From an uncultured Oscillospiraceae bacterium (lineage in GTDB: Bacteria; Bacillota; Clostridia; Oscillospirales; Acutalibacteraceae): a DNA stretch of 58,673 bases. Shown here in pieces: positions 8,461 through 17,401 of the stretch. The DNA lies in contig UQGM01000011.1 in assembly GCA_900540535.1 (NCBI GenBank), forward strand, positions 1 through 58,673. The letters are read 5' to 3'. Position numbers and translations under genes: made by a program. Numbering within the stretch: the stretch's first letter is position 1; each line of letters begins with the position of its first letter. The notes below the pieces were generated by a model. That model made no database searches and was not told where the DNA came from. It worked only from the letters and a program-made list of their open reading frames with translations.

Positions 8461-8829
8461 GTGATACAGCAGCAGAGTTACCTCAAGGTTGCCGACAACA
8501 CAGGCGCAAAGGAAATCATGTGTATCCGTGTGCTTGGCGGTTCCGGCAGGAGGTATGCCAATATCGGCGACGTCATCGTTGCTTCTGTTAAAAAAGCAGC
8601 ACCCGGCGGCGTTGTTAAAAAAGGCGACGTTGTAAAAGCAGTCGTAGTTCGTACTGCAAGCGGCGTTCGCCGTGAAGACGGCACATACATTCGTTTCGAC
8701 GAGAATGCAGCCGTTATCATAAAGGATGATAAAAATCCCAGAGGCACCCGTATTTTTGGACCGGTAGCAAGAGAACTTCGTGAGAAGAGCTATCTCAAGA
8801 TTCTCTCACTGGCTCCTGAAGTGCTTTAA
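8461..8829 (+). CDS. rplN: 50S ribosomal protein L14
   Basis: This 122-residue protein starts from GTG, with AAGGAGG 7 nt upstream. The family blocks QSYLKVADNTGAKEIMCI and the C-terminal FGPVARELREK are present. L14 forms an intersubunit bridge with the 30S. Confidence 0.97.
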   Translation: MIQQQSYLKVADNTGAKEIMCIRVLGGSGRRYANIGDVIVASVKKAAPGGVVKKGDVVKAVVVRTASGVRREDGTYIRFDENAAVIIKDDKNPRGTRIFGPVARELREKSYLKILSLAPEVL

Positions 8830-8846
8830 TCGGGAGGTGTAGGATA

Positions 8847-9167
8847 ATGAACAAACTTCATGTTAAAACTGGTGACGTCGTAATGGTAATCAGCGGTAAG
8901 GATAAGGGCAAGACAGGTAAAGTTATGCAGGTCAGCCCCTCCGAAGGCAAGGTTATCGTAGAAGGCGTTATGAACGTTACAAAACACGTCAAGCCCCGCA
9001 AGATGGGTGAGCCCGGCGGCCTTATTAAGGCTGAAAGTGCTCTCTATGCCTGCAAGGTGCTTCCTGTTTGCCCCAAGTGCGGCAAGGCTACAAGAGTAGG
9101 CTACACCGTTAAGGATGGCAAAAAGGTTCGTGTCTGCAAACATTCCGATTGCAAAGCAACATTTTAA
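8847..9167 (+). CDS. rplX: 50S ribosomal protein L24, zinc-ribbon type
   Basis: This 106-residue assembly-initiator protein has a KOW motif (VVMVISGKDKGKTGKV). Its C-terminal tail has CPKC followed by a second pair spaced as CKHSDC, a four-Cys arrangement that could hold one zinc. The second pair departs from plain CxxC, so metal binding is likely rather than certain. It fits with the zinc forms of S14, S4 and L36 nearby. Confidence 0.96.
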   Translation: MNKLHVKTGDVVMVISGKDKGKTGKVMQVSPSEGKVIVEGVMNVTKHVKPRKMGEPGGLIKAESALYACKVLPVCPKCGKATRVGYTVKDGKKVRVCKHSDCKATF

Positions 9168-9186
9168 TTAAGGGAGGAACATGACA

Positions 9187-9726
9187 ATGGCAAGGTTACA
9201 GGAAACCTATGTTAAAGAGGTTGCACCTGCACTGATGAAGAAGTTCGGCTACAAAAGTGTCATGCAAATCCCGAAGCTTGACAAGGTAGTAATCAACGTA
9301 GCTTGCGGCGAAGCCCGTGACAACGCTAAGGTTATCGATTCTGTTATGAGCGATCTTGCTCAGATCACAGGTCAGAAACCCACAGTCTGCAAGGCTAAGA
9401 AGTCAGTTGCTAACTTCAAGCTCCGTGAGGGCATGACAATCGGTGCAAAGGTTACACTCCGTGGCGCAAGAATGTATGAATTCATCGACAGATTCTTCAA
9501 TCTTGCACTGCCCAGAGTTAGAGACTTCAGAGGAATTAACCCCAACTCTTTTGACGGACGTGGAAACTACTCCATGGGCGTTAAGGAGCAGCTTATTTTC
9601 CCTGAAATCGAATACGATAAGATAGATAAAGTTCGTGGTATGGACATCTGCTTTGTTACAACTGCGAACACAGACGAAGAAGCTCGTGAGCTGCTCACAC
9701 TTATGGGCGCTCCGTTTTCGAAGTAA
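9187..9726 (+). CDS. rplE: 50S ribosomal protein L5
   Basis: This 179-residue protein binds 5S rRNA and contacts S13. Conserved runs include the QKPTVCKAKKS segment and the RDFRGINPNSFDGRGNY block. The ATG at 9187 is chosen over that at 9181: GGGAGG (9172-9177) is 9 nt from the former but only 3 nt from the latter. Confidence 0.96.
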   Translation: MARLQETYVKEVAPALMKKFGYKSVMQIPKLDKVVINVACGEARDNAKVIDSVMSDLAQITGQKPTVCKAKKSVANFKLREGMTIGAKVTLRGARMYEFIDRFFNLALPRVRDFRGINPNSFDGRGNYSMGVKEQLIFPEIEYDKIDKVRGMDICFVTTANTDEEARELLTLMGAPFSK

Positions 9727-9738
9727 GGAGGAGCAGTT

Positions 9739-9924
9739 GTGGCTAAGAAATCAATGAAAGTAAAGCAGGCAAGACCTGCTAAGTATTCCACAAGGGCATA
9801 CAACAGATGCAAGATCTGTGGTAGACCCCACGCTTATCTTCGTAAGTACGGAGTTTGCCGTATCTGCTTCAGGGAGCTTGCACATGCAGGACAGATCCCC
9901 GGAGTTAAGAAGGCCAGCTGGTAA
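9739..9924 (+). CDS. rpsZ: 30S ribosomal protein S14, zinc type
   Basis: This 61-residue short form has all four zinc cysteines (Cys24, Cys27, Cys40, Cys43) in CKICGRPH and CRICF. It starts from GTG, with AAGGAGGAG about 6 nt upstream. The short zinc form is the standard one in Firmicutes, and no zinc-free paralogue is seen in the window. Confidence 0.96.
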   Translation: MAKKSMKVKQARPAKYSTRAYNRCKICGRPHAYLRKYGVCRICFRELAHAGQIPGVKKASW

Positions 9925-9954
9925 TTTCGAGCAATTGCAAAGGAGGTTGACGGC

Positions 9955-10353
9955 ATGCAAATAACCGATTCTATCGCCGATATGCTTACGAGAATCCGCA
10001 ATGCGAACTCGGCAAAGCATGACTCGGTGGACGTTCCCGCATCCAACATGAAGAAGGCAATTGCTCAGATTCTTGTTGATGAGGGCTATGTAAAGAGCTT
10101 TCAGGTCATCGACGACGGAAAGCAGGGCGTAATCCGTATTACTCTTAAGTACGGACCCAACAAGGCACAGGTTCTTACAGGACTTCGCCGTGTTTCAAAG
10201 CCCGGTCTTCGTATTTATACAAACTGTGAGGATATGCCCAAGGTCATGAAAGGTCTTGGAATTGCAATCCTCTCCACATCAAAAGGCATTATGACTGATA
10301 AGGATGCACGCAAAGCCAATGTTGGCGGCGAAGTCCTTGCATTCGTTTGGTAA
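9955..10353 (+). CDS. rpsH: 30S ribosomal protein S8
   Basis: This 132-residue protein binds the central domain of 16S rRNA; its E. coli homologue represses the spc operon. It starts MQITDSIADMLTRIRNA, and the C-terminal ISTSKGIMTDKDARKANVGG signature is intact. Confidence 0.97.
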   Translation: MQITDSIADMLTRIRNANSAKHDSVDVPASNMKKAIAQILVDEGYVKSFQVIDDGKQGVIRITLKYGPNKAQVLTGLRRVSKPGLRIYTNCEDMPKVMKGLGIAILSTSKGIMTDKDARKANVGGEVLAFVW

Positions 10354-10368
10354 GAGGAGGTACAGAGA

Positions 10369-10914
10369 ATGTCACGTATAGGCAAGAAGCCAATCGTCAT
10401 TCCCGCAGGCGTTGAAGTAAAGCTTGACGGAAGCACTGTAACCGTAAAAGGCCCTCTCGGCACACTTACCAGAACAGTGCACAAAAACATGAATGTTGCG
10501 GTTGACAACGGTGAAATCCAGGTCACTCGTCCCAATGACAACAGCGAAAACCGCTCCCTTCACGGTCTTACACGTACACTTATCGCCAACATGGTTGAGG
10601 GTGTACACACAGGCTTCAAAAAGGAGCTTGAGGTTAACGGTGTAGGTTACCGTGTAGCCATGCAGGGTAAAGATCTGGTCATGAACATCGGTTATTCCCA
10701 CCAGGTTATCTATCCTGAGGTAGAGGGAATCAAGATTGAGACACCCGCCCCCAACAAGATCATCATCTCAGGAGCTGACAAGCAGCTCGTTGGTCAGGTA
10801 GCGGCAGAGATTCGTGAGAAGCGTCCCCCCGAGCCTTATAAGGGCAAAGGTATCAAGTACGTTGACGAGTATATCCGCCGCAAGGAAGGTAAAGCCGGTA
10901 AGGGCGGCAAGTAA
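10369..10914 (+). CDS. rplF: 50S ribosomal protein L6
   Basis: This 181-residue two-domain protein lies near the factor-binding site. It starts MSRIGKKPIVIPAGV, and the second-domain signature RPPEPYKGKGIKY is present with a single P-P substitution relative to the common KPPEPYKGKG. Confidence 0.97.
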   Translation: MSRIGKKPIVIPAGVEVKLDGSTVTVKGPLGTLTRTVHKNMNVAVDNGEIQVTRPNDNSENRSLHGLTRTLIANMVEGVHTGFKKELEVNGVGYRVAMQGKDLVMNIGYSHQVIYPEVEGIKIETPAPNKIIISGADKQLVGQVAAEIREKRPPEPYKGKGIKYVDEYIRRKEGKAGKGGK

Positions 10915-10938
10915 TCTTAATCGAAGGAGTGAAAATAA

Positions 10939-11298
10939 ATGGTTAACAGACCAGACAGCAATAAGGCAAGACTTGCCCGTCACAAGAGAGTCCGTGGCAA
11001 GATTTCAGGCACAGCTGAGTGTCCTCGCCTTAATGTATTCCGCTCCCATAGTCATATCTATGCACAGTTGATCGACGACGTTGCAGGTGTAACACTTGTA
11101 TCAGCTTCAACTGTTGAGAAGGATTTTAAGGAATACGGCGGAAATAAAACCGCTGCTCACGAAGTGGGCAAATTACTCGCAGAGCGCGCCGCAGCTAAAG
11201 AGATAACAGAAGTTGTCTTTGACCGTGGCGGCTACATCTATCACGGCCGTGTACAAGCGTTGGCCGAAGGCGCCCGTGAGGGTGGCCTCAAGTTCTAA
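10939..11298 (+). CDS. rplR: 50S ribosomal protein L18
   Basis: This 119-residue 5S rRNA-binding protein has a basic N-terminal tail (RLARHKRVRGKI). The C-terminal VVFDRGGYIYHGRVQALAEGAREGGL signature (quoted by its ends VVFDRGG and REGGLKF) is intact. It is in the usual place between rplF and rpsE. Confidence 0.96.
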   Translation: MVNRPDSNKARLARHKRVRGKISGTAECPRLNVFRSHSHIYAQLIDDVAGVTLVSASTVEKDFKEYGGNKTAAHEVGKLLAERAAAKEITEVVFDRGGYIYHGRVQALAEGAREGGLKF

Positions 11299-11313
11299 GA
11301 AGGAGGAATACTT

Positions 11314-11814
11314 TTGGCTAAGATTGACACATCGGCTGTTGAGCTTCAGGAGCGTGTAGTTACTATCAACCGTGTTTCCAAGACAGTTAAGGGCGGTAGA
11401 ATCTTCAAGTTTGCCGCACTTGTAGTTGTCGGTGACGGAAACGGCACAGTAGGCTTCGGTCTTGGTAAATCAGGCGAAGTTCCGGATGCAATCCGCAAGG
11501 GAATCGAAGATGCCAAGAAGAACCTTATCAAGGTTTCTCTCAAGGGTACAACAATTCCTCACGAGATCATCGGTAAATTCGGCGCTGGCGTTGTTCTTCT
11601 CAAGCCCGCTGCACCCGGTACCGGCGTTATCGCCGGCGGCTCCGTCCGTGCGGTTGTTGAGACAGTCGGCATTAAAGATATCCGTACCAAGGCACTTCGT
11701 TCCAATAACCCCTGCAACGTTGTAAGAGCCACAATTGACGGCCTTTCAAAGCTGCGTTCTGCTGACGAAGTTGCTGCTATCCGCGGCAAGTCAGCTAAGG
11801 AAATTTTAGGTTAA
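11314..11814 (+). CDS. rpsE: 30S ribosomal protein S5
   Basis: This 166-residue protein near the mRNA entry site affects decoding fidelity. The double-stranded RNA-binding-like N-domain (VVTINRVSKTVKGGRIFKF) and the GFGLGKSGEVPDAIRKG block are visible. It uses a rare TTG start, with AAGGAGGA about 7 nt upstream; there is no competing ATG with a better site. Confidence 0.96.
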   Translation: MAKIDTSAVELQERVVTINRVSKTVKGGRIFKFAALVVVGDGNGTVGFGLGKSGEVPDAIRKGIEDAKKNLIKVSLKGTTIPHEIIGKFGAGVVLLKPAAPGTGVIAGGSVRAVVETVGIKDIRTKALRSNNPCNVVRATIDGLSKLRSADEVAAIRGKSAKEILG

Positions 11815-11829
11815 GGAGGGTGGATAACA

Positions 11830-12009
11830 ATGGCTGATATTCAGGTAAAGCTCGTTAAGAGCCTCATCGGAAGCAAAAAAGATCAGATTGCCACCGCCCA
11901 TGCACTTGGTCTTCACAAAATAGGAGATGTTGCGGTACAGCCCAACAATCCCCAGACACTGGGTAAGGTAAGAAAAATTAACCACCTTATCGAGGTAACC
12001 GAAGCGTAA
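11830..12009 (+). CDS. rpmD: 50S ribosomal protein L30
   Basis: This 59-residue gene lies between rpsE and rplO. The translation starts MADIQVKLVKSLIG and continues with the GLHKIGD and GKVRKINHLIEV elements of L30. AAGGAGGGTGG precedes the ATG. It is complete. Confidence 0.95.
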   Translation: MADIQVKLVKSLIGSKKDQIATAHALGLHKIGDVAVQPNNPQTLGKVRKINHLIEVTEA

Positions 12010-12028
12010 GCAAGGAGGTGCGAGTATA

Positions 12029-12472
12029 ATGAAATTGCACGAACTTACACCGGCAGCAGGCTCCAAGAAGGATGTCAAGCGTATCGGTAGAGGTGCAGGT
12101 TCCGGACAGGGTAAAACAGCCGGTAAAGGACATAAGGGCCAGAAGGCTCGTGCCGGCAGAGGAATGCGTCCGGGCTTTGAAGGCGGTCAGATGCCCCTTC
12201 AGAGAAGAATCCCCAAGAGGGGCTTCAATAATATCTTTGCAAAAGAAATTGCAATTGTTAACGTTGCAGCACTTGATCAGCGTTTCAACGACGGTGATGT
12301 AGTAGATGTTGCAGCTCTTGTAAAGTCAGGCCTTGTTAAGAAAGAGCTTGACGGAGTTAAAGTTTTAGGCAACGGTGAAATCACCAAGAAGCTCACTGTT
12401 CAGGCAAATGCTTTCTCTGATTCCGCAAAGGAGAAGATCGAAGCAGCCGGCGGAAAGGCCGAGGTGATCTGA
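12029..12472 (+). CDS. rplO: 50S ribosomal protein L15
   Basis: This 147-residue late-assembly 50S protein has the Gly/Lys/Arg-rich N-terminal extension (KRIGRGAGSGQGKTAGKGHKG). The FEGGQMPLQRRIPKRGF block is standard. The stop lies 1 nt before the secY GTG start, so the two may be translationally coupled. Confidence 0.97.
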   Translation: MKLHELTPAAGSKKDVKRIGRGAGSGQGKTAGKGHKGQKARAGRGMRPGFEGGQMPLQRRIPKRGFNNIFAKEIAIVNVAALDQRFNDGDVVDVAALVKSGLVKKELDGVKVLGNGEITKKLTVQANAFSDSAKEKIEAAGGKAEVI

Positions 12473-12473
12473 G

Positions 12474-13799
12474 GTGTTTCGCACATTTATTAACGCTTGG
12501 AAAATCCCAGATATAAGAAAGAAGATTCTCTTCACTGCGTTTATTCTTCTTCTTTTCAGAATAGGCGCTAATATCCCGGTTCCCTTCGTTGATATCACAG
12601 ACGGTATCATCACCGATCCCACTGCTCAGAACTTTATGACTTATCTGAGCATGATGACAGGTGAAGCGTTCAACTACGGTACGATTTTCGCAATGTCAAT
12701 CACCCCGTACATCAACTCTTCAATCATCATGCAGCTCCTTACTGTTGCTATTCCTGCTTTGGAAAAGCTTCAGAAGGAGGGCGAAGAAGGACGTAAGAAG
12801 ATAGCTTCCATAACTCGTTATGTTGCTGTTGTTCTCGGACTTATCCAGAGTATCGCTTACTACTTCTATCTTCGCAACACCGGCCACCTTATGGTCGATG
12901 CAAACGGTTCACTTCTTACAGGCTTTGCAGGAGTTTTCCAGGCTCTTGTTATTGTTCTTGTTCTTACAGCCGGTACAGCCCTTATCATGTGGCTCGGTGA
13001 GCAGATTAATGCTCAGGGTATCGGCAATGGTATTTCACTTATCCTCTTTGCAGGTATCGTTTCAAGAATCCCCTCAATGCTCATTCAGCTCTATGAGGGA
13101 TACTTCGTATCAAAGGGCGGCGTTTACTACGCACTTGTTCCCCTCGTACTTGTACTCTATCTCCTTATGATAGCTTACATCGTATGGATGGACGGTTCAG
13201 AGCGCAGAATCCCCGTTCAGTATGCAAAGAGAGTTGTGGGCCGCAAGATGTATGGCGGACAGAGCACACATATTCCGATCAAGGTTAATATGTCAGGTGT
13301 TATGCCCATCATCTTCGCATCTTCAATTCTTTCACTTCCGCCCACAATCAAGATGTTTATCACAATCCCCGATGATTCAAACTGGAACAAGTACTTCTTC
13401 AATCTGTTTGATAATACGCACTGGTTCTACGGTTTGATCTACTTCCTGCTTATCATATTCTTTGCTTATTTCTATGCTCAGATTCAGTACAATCCCATCG
13501 AAATGGCAAACAATATCCGCAGGCAGAGCGGTGCTATCCCCGGCATTCGTCCCGGACAGCCCACATCAAACTATATCGCCAAAATTCTTTCAAGAATTAC
13601 CCTTATGGGCGCACTTCTTCTCAGCGTTGTTGCGTTGTTCCCCATCGTGTTCTCACAGGTTACAACACTCGCTGGTTCTCCCATGAATATCGCTCTCGGC
13701 GGTACTTCAATCATCATCCTTGTCGGTGTTGCTCTTGAAACTGTAAAGCAGCTCGAATCTCAGATGATGATGCGTCACTACAAGGGATTCCTTGACTGA
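12474..13799 (+). CDS. secY: Protein translocase subunit SecY
   Basis: This 441-residue central channel subunit of the SecYEG translocon in the cytoplasmic membrane has ten expected membrane helices. Recognisable parts are the N-terminal FRTFINAWKIPDIRKKILFT, the TM2 plug region and the NPIEMANNIRRQSGAIPGIRPG loop that contacts SecA and the ribosome. Translation starts at GTG, immediately after the rplO stop. Confidence 0.97.
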   Translation: MFRTFINAWKIPDIRKKILFTAFILLLFRIGANIPVPFVDITDGIITDPTAQNFMTYLSMMTGEAFNYGTIFAMSITPYINSSIIMQLLTVAIPALEKLQKEGEEGRKKIASITRYVAVVLGLIQSIAYYFYLRNTGHLMVDANGSLLTGFAGVFQALVIVLVLTAGTALIMWLGEQINAQGIGNGISLILFAGIVSRIPSMLIQLYEGYFVSKGGVYYALVPLVLVLYLLMIAYIVWMDGSERRIPVQYAKRVVGRKMYGGQSTHIPIKVNMSGVMPIIFASSILSLPPTIKMFITIPDDSNWNKYFFNLFDNTHWFYGLIYFLLIIFFAYFYAQIQYNPIEMANNIRRQSGAIPGIRPGQPTSNYIAKILSRITLMGALLLSVVALFPIVFSQVTTLAGSPMNIALGGTSIIILVGVALETVKQLESQMMMRHYKGFLD

Positions 13800-13824
13800 T
13801 AATGTCAGAGAAGGAGAGATAAAT

Positions 13825-14457
13825 ATGAAACTCATACTTCTTGGCGCACCCGGTGCGGGGAAGGGCACACAGGCTGAAAAGATCTGTGAAAAGCTCTCAA
13901 TCCCCGCCATCTCGACGGGTAATATAATCCGTGAAGCCCTTAAAAACGGCACAGAGATGGGTCTCAAGGCAAAATCCTTTATCGATGCCGGTCAGCTCGT
14001 CCCCGATGAGGTAGTAATCGGTATAATTAAGGACAGACTTGCCCAGAATGATTGTGCAAACGGCTTCATTTTAGACGGTTTCCCCCGCACCATTCCCCAG
14101 GCTGAAGCTCTGGATGAAATGGGTGTGGAAATCGATAAGGTCATCGACATTGAAGTTCCCGATGAGAAAATCACGGAAAGAATGTCAGGCCGTCGTGTCT
14201 GCAAGGAATGCGGCGCTTCCTATCATCTGGTTTACAAAAAGCCGGAGAAGGAAGGAGTTTGCAACCTTTGCAGCGGCGAGCTTGTTCAGCGTAAGGATGA
14301 CCATCCTGACACGGTGCTTGACAGACTCAAGGTTTACCATGAGCAGACAGAGCCCCTGAAGGATTTTTATGCGAAGAAAGGTAAGCTTCGCATAGTGGAA
14401 GGACAGGAAAAGGTGGAAGATACCACCGCAGCAACTTTCCACGCACTGGAGGATTAA
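13825..14457 (+). CDS. adk: Adenylate kinase, zinc-type LID
   Basis: This 210-residue cytosolic enzyme interconverts ATP + AMP and 2 ADP. The P-loop GAPGAGKGT lies at residues 7-15 and the AMP-binding region DGFPRT at 84-89. The LID domain carries four cysteines (126, 129, 146, 149), the zinc-stabilised form seen in Gram-positive bacteria. The start at 13825 is preferred over an upstream in-frame ATG at 13792, because AAGGAGAG lies just before it and the protein then begins MKLILLGAPG. Confidence 0.96.
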   Translation: MKLILLGAPGAGKGTQAEKICEKLSIPAISTGNIIREALKNGTEMGLKAKSFIDAGQLVPDEVVIGIIKDRLAQNDCANGFILDGFPRTIPQAEALDEMGVEIDKVIDIEVPDEKITERMSGRRVCKECGASYHLVYKKPEKEGVCNLCSGELVQRKDDHPDTVLDRLKVYHEQTEPLKDFYAKKGKLRIVEGQEKVEDTTAATFHALED

Positions 14458-14459
14458 GC

Positions 14460-15209
14460 ATGATAGTGCTGAAAACAAAGCGTGAACTGGCTTTAATGCG
14501 AGAAGCATGCCGGATTTCCGCAGGAGCATTAAAGGCAGCCGGCGAGGCAGTCGAACCGGGCGTAACAACCTATGAGATCGACCGTATAGCCTACAATTAT
14601 ATAAAGAAATGCGGCGCTGAGCCGAATTTCCTTAACTTGTACGGTTTCCCGGCTACCGCATGCATTTCCATAAATAACGAGGTTATTCATGGAATACCGA
14701 GCAAAAAGCGAGTGCTCAAGGCAGGCGACATAGTCAGCATTGACCTTGGCGCAAAGATTGACGGCTTCAATGGCGACAACGCCGCCACATTTGCAGTAGG
14801 TGATATTTCACCGGAAGCAAAGCGGCTGTGCGACACAACGAGAGAGAGCCTTTACGAAGGCATCAAAGCTGCTGTCGCTGGCGGACGAATCGGTGACATC
14901 GGAGCAGCAGTTTCAAGCTATTGCGAGGCAAGAGGCTACGGCGTAGTCAGACAGTTTGTCGGACACGGTGTAGGCGCAAAGCTCCATGAAGACCCAAGTG
15001 TACCGAATTTCGGCACACCGGGCAGAGGCGTAAGACTTCTGCCGGGCATGACTATAGCTATCGAGCCCATGATTAATCAGGGCACGGAGAGGGTTGAAAC
15101 CCTGGCGGACGGCTGGACAGTCGTAACCCTTGACGGTAAGCTTTCAGCCCATTTTGAGCACACAATCGCCATCACGGCGGACGGTCCCCAGATACTCACA
15201 GTATTATAA
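14460..15209 (+). CDS. map: Methionine aminopeptidase, type I
   Basis: This 249-residue cytosolic enzyme removes the initiator Met from nascent proteins. All five metal ligands of the pita-bread fold can be placed: Asp95, Asp106, His169, Glu202 and Glu233. The GHGVGAKLHEDP motif is intact. It lacks the zinc-finger and PXXP N-terminal extensions of other types. The start lies 2 nt after the adk stop, in the usual secY-adk-map order. Confidence 0.96.
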   Translation: MIVLKTKRELALMREACRISAGALKAAGEAVEPGVTTYEIDRIAYNYIKKCGAEPNFLNLYGFPATACISINNEVIHGIPSKKRVLKAGDIVSIDLGAKIDGFNGDNAATFAVGDISPEAKRLCDTTRESLYEGIKAAVAGGRIGDIGAAVSSYCEARGYGVVRQFVGHGVGAKLHEDPSVPNFGTPGRGVRLLPGMTIAIEPMINQGTERVETLADGWTVVTLDGKLSAHFEHTIAITADGPQILTVL

Positions 15210-15219
15210 GGAGGCTGTC

Positions 15220-15474
15220 ATGGAGATTAAAGTCGGCAGCGTTGTTTATTCAAAGTCCGGCAGAGATGCAGGAAGTTTTCTTGCAGTGGTAGGTTTTCAG
15301 GAAGAGAGAGTTCTTCTCTGCGACGGAAAGCAAAGACCTCTTGCAAGGCCGAAGGCGAAAAACCTGAGGCATATAAGTGCTGCGAAAACGGTTTTAACCG
15401 AGCAGGAGATGGCTACTGATTGTAGCTTAAGAAAAGCTTTGGCGAGATTCGCCGAAAAAGAAAGTAAACTGTAA
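15220..15474 (+). CDS. KOW-domain RNA-binding protein (L14e-like)
   Basis: This 84-residue protein has a KOW-type fold at the N-terminus (VGSVVYSKSGRDAGSFLAVV) and a basic middle segment (RPLARPKAKNLRHI). Proteins like this sit between map and infA in many Clostridia and resemble archaeal/eukaryotic L14e. A role in ribosome function or assembly is likely from context but unproven. AAGGAGG lies about 7 nt before the ATG at 15220. Confidence 0.87.
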   Translation: MEIKVGSVVYSKSGRDAGSFLAVVGFQEERVLLCDGKQRPLARPKAKNLRHISAAKTVLTEQEMATDCSLRKALARFAEKESKL

Positions 15475-15486
15475 GGAGGGTTAGTT

Positions 15487-15705
15487 GTGTCAAAACAGGA
15501 AATGATCGAGATTGAGGGTACAGTGGTTGAATCCCTGCCCAACGCAACATTCAAGGTTGAGCTGGAAAACGGCCACAGAATTTTAGCCCATATTTCCGGT
15601 AAGCTTCGTATGAACTATATACGCATACTTCCGGGAGATAAAGTGACAGTCGAGATGTCGCCATACGACTTCACCCGTGGGCGTATAACATGGCGTTCTA
15701 AATAG
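15487..15705 (+). CDS. infA: Translation initiation factor IF-1
   Basis: This 72-residue OB-fold protein binds the A site of the 30S during initiation. The sequence from IEIEGTVVESLPNATFKVEL to the PYDFTRGRI end segment is standard. It uses a GTG start with AAGGAGGG about 6 nt upstream. Confidence 0.97.
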   Translation: MSKQEMIEIEGTVVESLPNATFKVELENGHRILAHISGKLRMNYIRILPGDKVTVEMSPYDFTRGRITWRSK

Positions 15706-15730
15706 CTTTCAGCTAAGGAGGTATTCTATA

Positions 15731-15844
15731 ATGAAAGTCAGACCTTCTGTCAAGAAAATTTGCGAAAAGTGTAAGATAATTAAACGCAAGGGAAAAGTCA
15801 TGGTTATCTGTGAAAATCCCAAGCACAAGCAGCGTCAGGGCTAA
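15731..15844 (+). CDS. rpmJ: 50S ribosomal protein L36, zinc type
   Basis: The ORF encodes 37 aa beginning MKVRPSVKKICEKCK and ending KHKQRQG. The zinc ligands Cys11, Cys14, Cys27 and His32 are present (C+ form). TAAGGAGG precedes the ATG. It lies in the usual place between infA and rpsM. Confidence 0.95.
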   Translation: MKVRPSVKKICEKCKIIKRKGKVMVICENPKHKQRQG

Positions 15845-15882
15845 TCCCGACGCAAACCAGTAAATGGAGGTGCAACTGACAA

Positions 15883-16251
15883 ATGGCGCGTATATCAGGT
15901 GTTGACCTGCCCAGAGATAAGAAAGTTGAGATTGCTCTTACTTACATCTTCGGCATCGGTCGTAAAACAGCCGGCGACATTATTGCAGCAACAGGCGTAA
16001 ATCCTGAAACAATAGTTAAGGATTTAAGCGAGGACGATGTTTCAAAGCTTCGTGAATATATAGATCACAACGTTAAGGTAGAGGGTGACCTTCGCCGTGA
16101 AACAGCGTTTGATATCAAAAGGCTTATCGAAATCGGTTGCTATCGTGGTGTGCGTCACCGCAAGGGCCTGCCCGTAAGAGGACAGCGTTCAAAGACAAAC
16201 GCACGTACACGCAAGGGTCCGAAGAAGACGATAGCTAACAAGAAGAAATAA
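15883..16251 (+). CDS. rpsM: 30S ribosomal protein S13
   Basis: This 122-residue protein of the 30S head contacts the 50S and the P-site tRNA. It starts MARISGVDLPRDKKVEIALT and has the basic C-terminal tail GQRSKTNARTRKGPKKT. Length is typical. Confidence 0.97.
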   Translation: MARISGVDLPRDKKVEIALTYIFGIGRKTAGDIIAATGVNPETIVKDLSEDDVSKLREYIDHNVKVEGDLRRETAFDIKRLIEIGCYRGVRHRKGLPVRGQRSKTNARTRKGPKKTIANKKK

Positions 16252-16267
16252 GCTAGGAGGGATACGA

Positions 16268-16675
16268 ATGGCTACTAAGGGTTCCGCAAAGAAGACGGCT
16301 TCAACACGCCGTCGTCGTGAACGCAAAAACATTGAGCGTGGTGCTGCACATATCCAGTCCACATTCAACAACACAATTGTTACCATTACGGATACTCAGG
16401 GTAATGCCGTTTCTTGGGCAAGCGCCGGCGAAATGGGCTTCAGAGGTTCAAGAAAGTCAACTCCCTACGCTGCACAGACAGCCGCTGAAACAGCAGCTAA
16501 GGCAGCTATGGAGCATGGCATGAAGACAGTTGAAGTTTATGTTAAAGGTCCCGGAGCAGGACGTGAAGCAGCTATCAGAGCTCTTCAGACAGCGGGTCTT
16601 GAGGTTAACATGATTAAGGATGTTACTCCCATCCCCCACAACGGATGCCGTCCGCCCAAAAGAAGACGCGTATAA
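16268..16675 (+). CDS. rpsK: 30S ribosomal protein S11
   Basis: This 135-residue protein lines the mRNA exit region of the 30S platform. AHIQSTFNNTIVTITDTQGN and the C-terminal TPIPHNGCRPPKRRRV signature are intact. The N-terminus carries an Arg/Lys-rich extension. Confidence 0.97.
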   Translation: MATKGSAKKTASTRRRRERKNIERGAAHIQSTFNNTIVTITDTQGNAVSWASAGEMGFRGSRKSTPYAAQTAAETAAKAAMEHGMKTVEVYVKGPGAGREAAIRALQTAGLEVNMIKDVTPIPHNGCRPPKRRRV

Positions 16676-16699
16676 CCTAATTTTTGGAGGTGTAACCAC

Positions 16700-17326
16700 A
16701 TGGCAAGATATACCGACGCGGTATGCAAACTTTGCCGCCGTGAGGGCAAAAAGCTTTTCCTTAAAGGCTCAAGATGCTATACAGACAAGTGTGCTCTTGC
16801 ACGCCGTGCTTATGCTCCCGGACAGCATGGTCAGGGCCGCAAAAAGTCTTCCGAATACGGACTTCAGCTTCGTGCAAAGCAGCAGGCTAGACGTTACTAC
16901 GGTATTCAGGAAGGCCAGTTCCATAAATATTTCCTTATGGCAGAGCGCAAACAGGGCGTTACCGGTGACAACCTGCTCCAGATTTGCGAAAGCCGTATAG
17001 ACAACGTTGTCTATCTCCTCGGCTGGGCAAGCTCCAGAATTGAGGCAAGACAGCTTGTAAACCACGGTCACTATGAGGTTAACGGCAAGAGAGTTGATAT
17101 TCCCTCTTACCTTCTCAAGGCTGGCGACGTTGTAACAATTCGTCAGAAGAGCCGTGACAGCGAAAAGATCAAGTCAGTTATTGAGACAAACGGCGCACGT
17201 CCCGTTCCCCAGTGGCTTGACCTTGACAGAGAAGCTTTCTCAGCAAAAGTTCTCAATCTTCCCACTCGTGATCAGATTGAGGCTCCCGTTGAAGAGCATC
17301 TTATCGTTGAGTTCTACTCTAAATAA
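16700..17326 (+). CDS. rpsD: 30S ribosomal protein S4, zinc type
   Basis: This 208-residue 16S rRNA primary binding protein has an S4 RNA-binding domain near residues 98-160 (SRIDNVVYLLGWASSRIEAR). Cys9, Cys12, Cys26 and Cys31 form the zinc motif of C+ S4. In several bacteria S4 represses the alpha operon. No binding site could be assigned here. Confidence 0.97.
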   Translation: MARYTDAVCKLCRREGKKLFLKGSRCYTDKCALARRAYAPGQHGQGRKKSSEYGLQLRAKQQARRYYGIQEGQFHKYFLMAERKQGVTGDNLLQICESRIDNVVYLLGWASSRIEARQLVNHGHYEVNGKRVDIPSYLLKAGDVVTIRQKSRDSEKIKSVIETNGARPVPQWLDLDREAFSAKVLNLPTRDQIEAPVEEHLIVEFYSK

Positions 17327-17401
17327 TAGTGTCGCCTGACAGTATTGTGAAGGACTACTCATATGCAGCTTAGAGCTGCTAAAAATAAGGAGGGTTTTGA
17401 A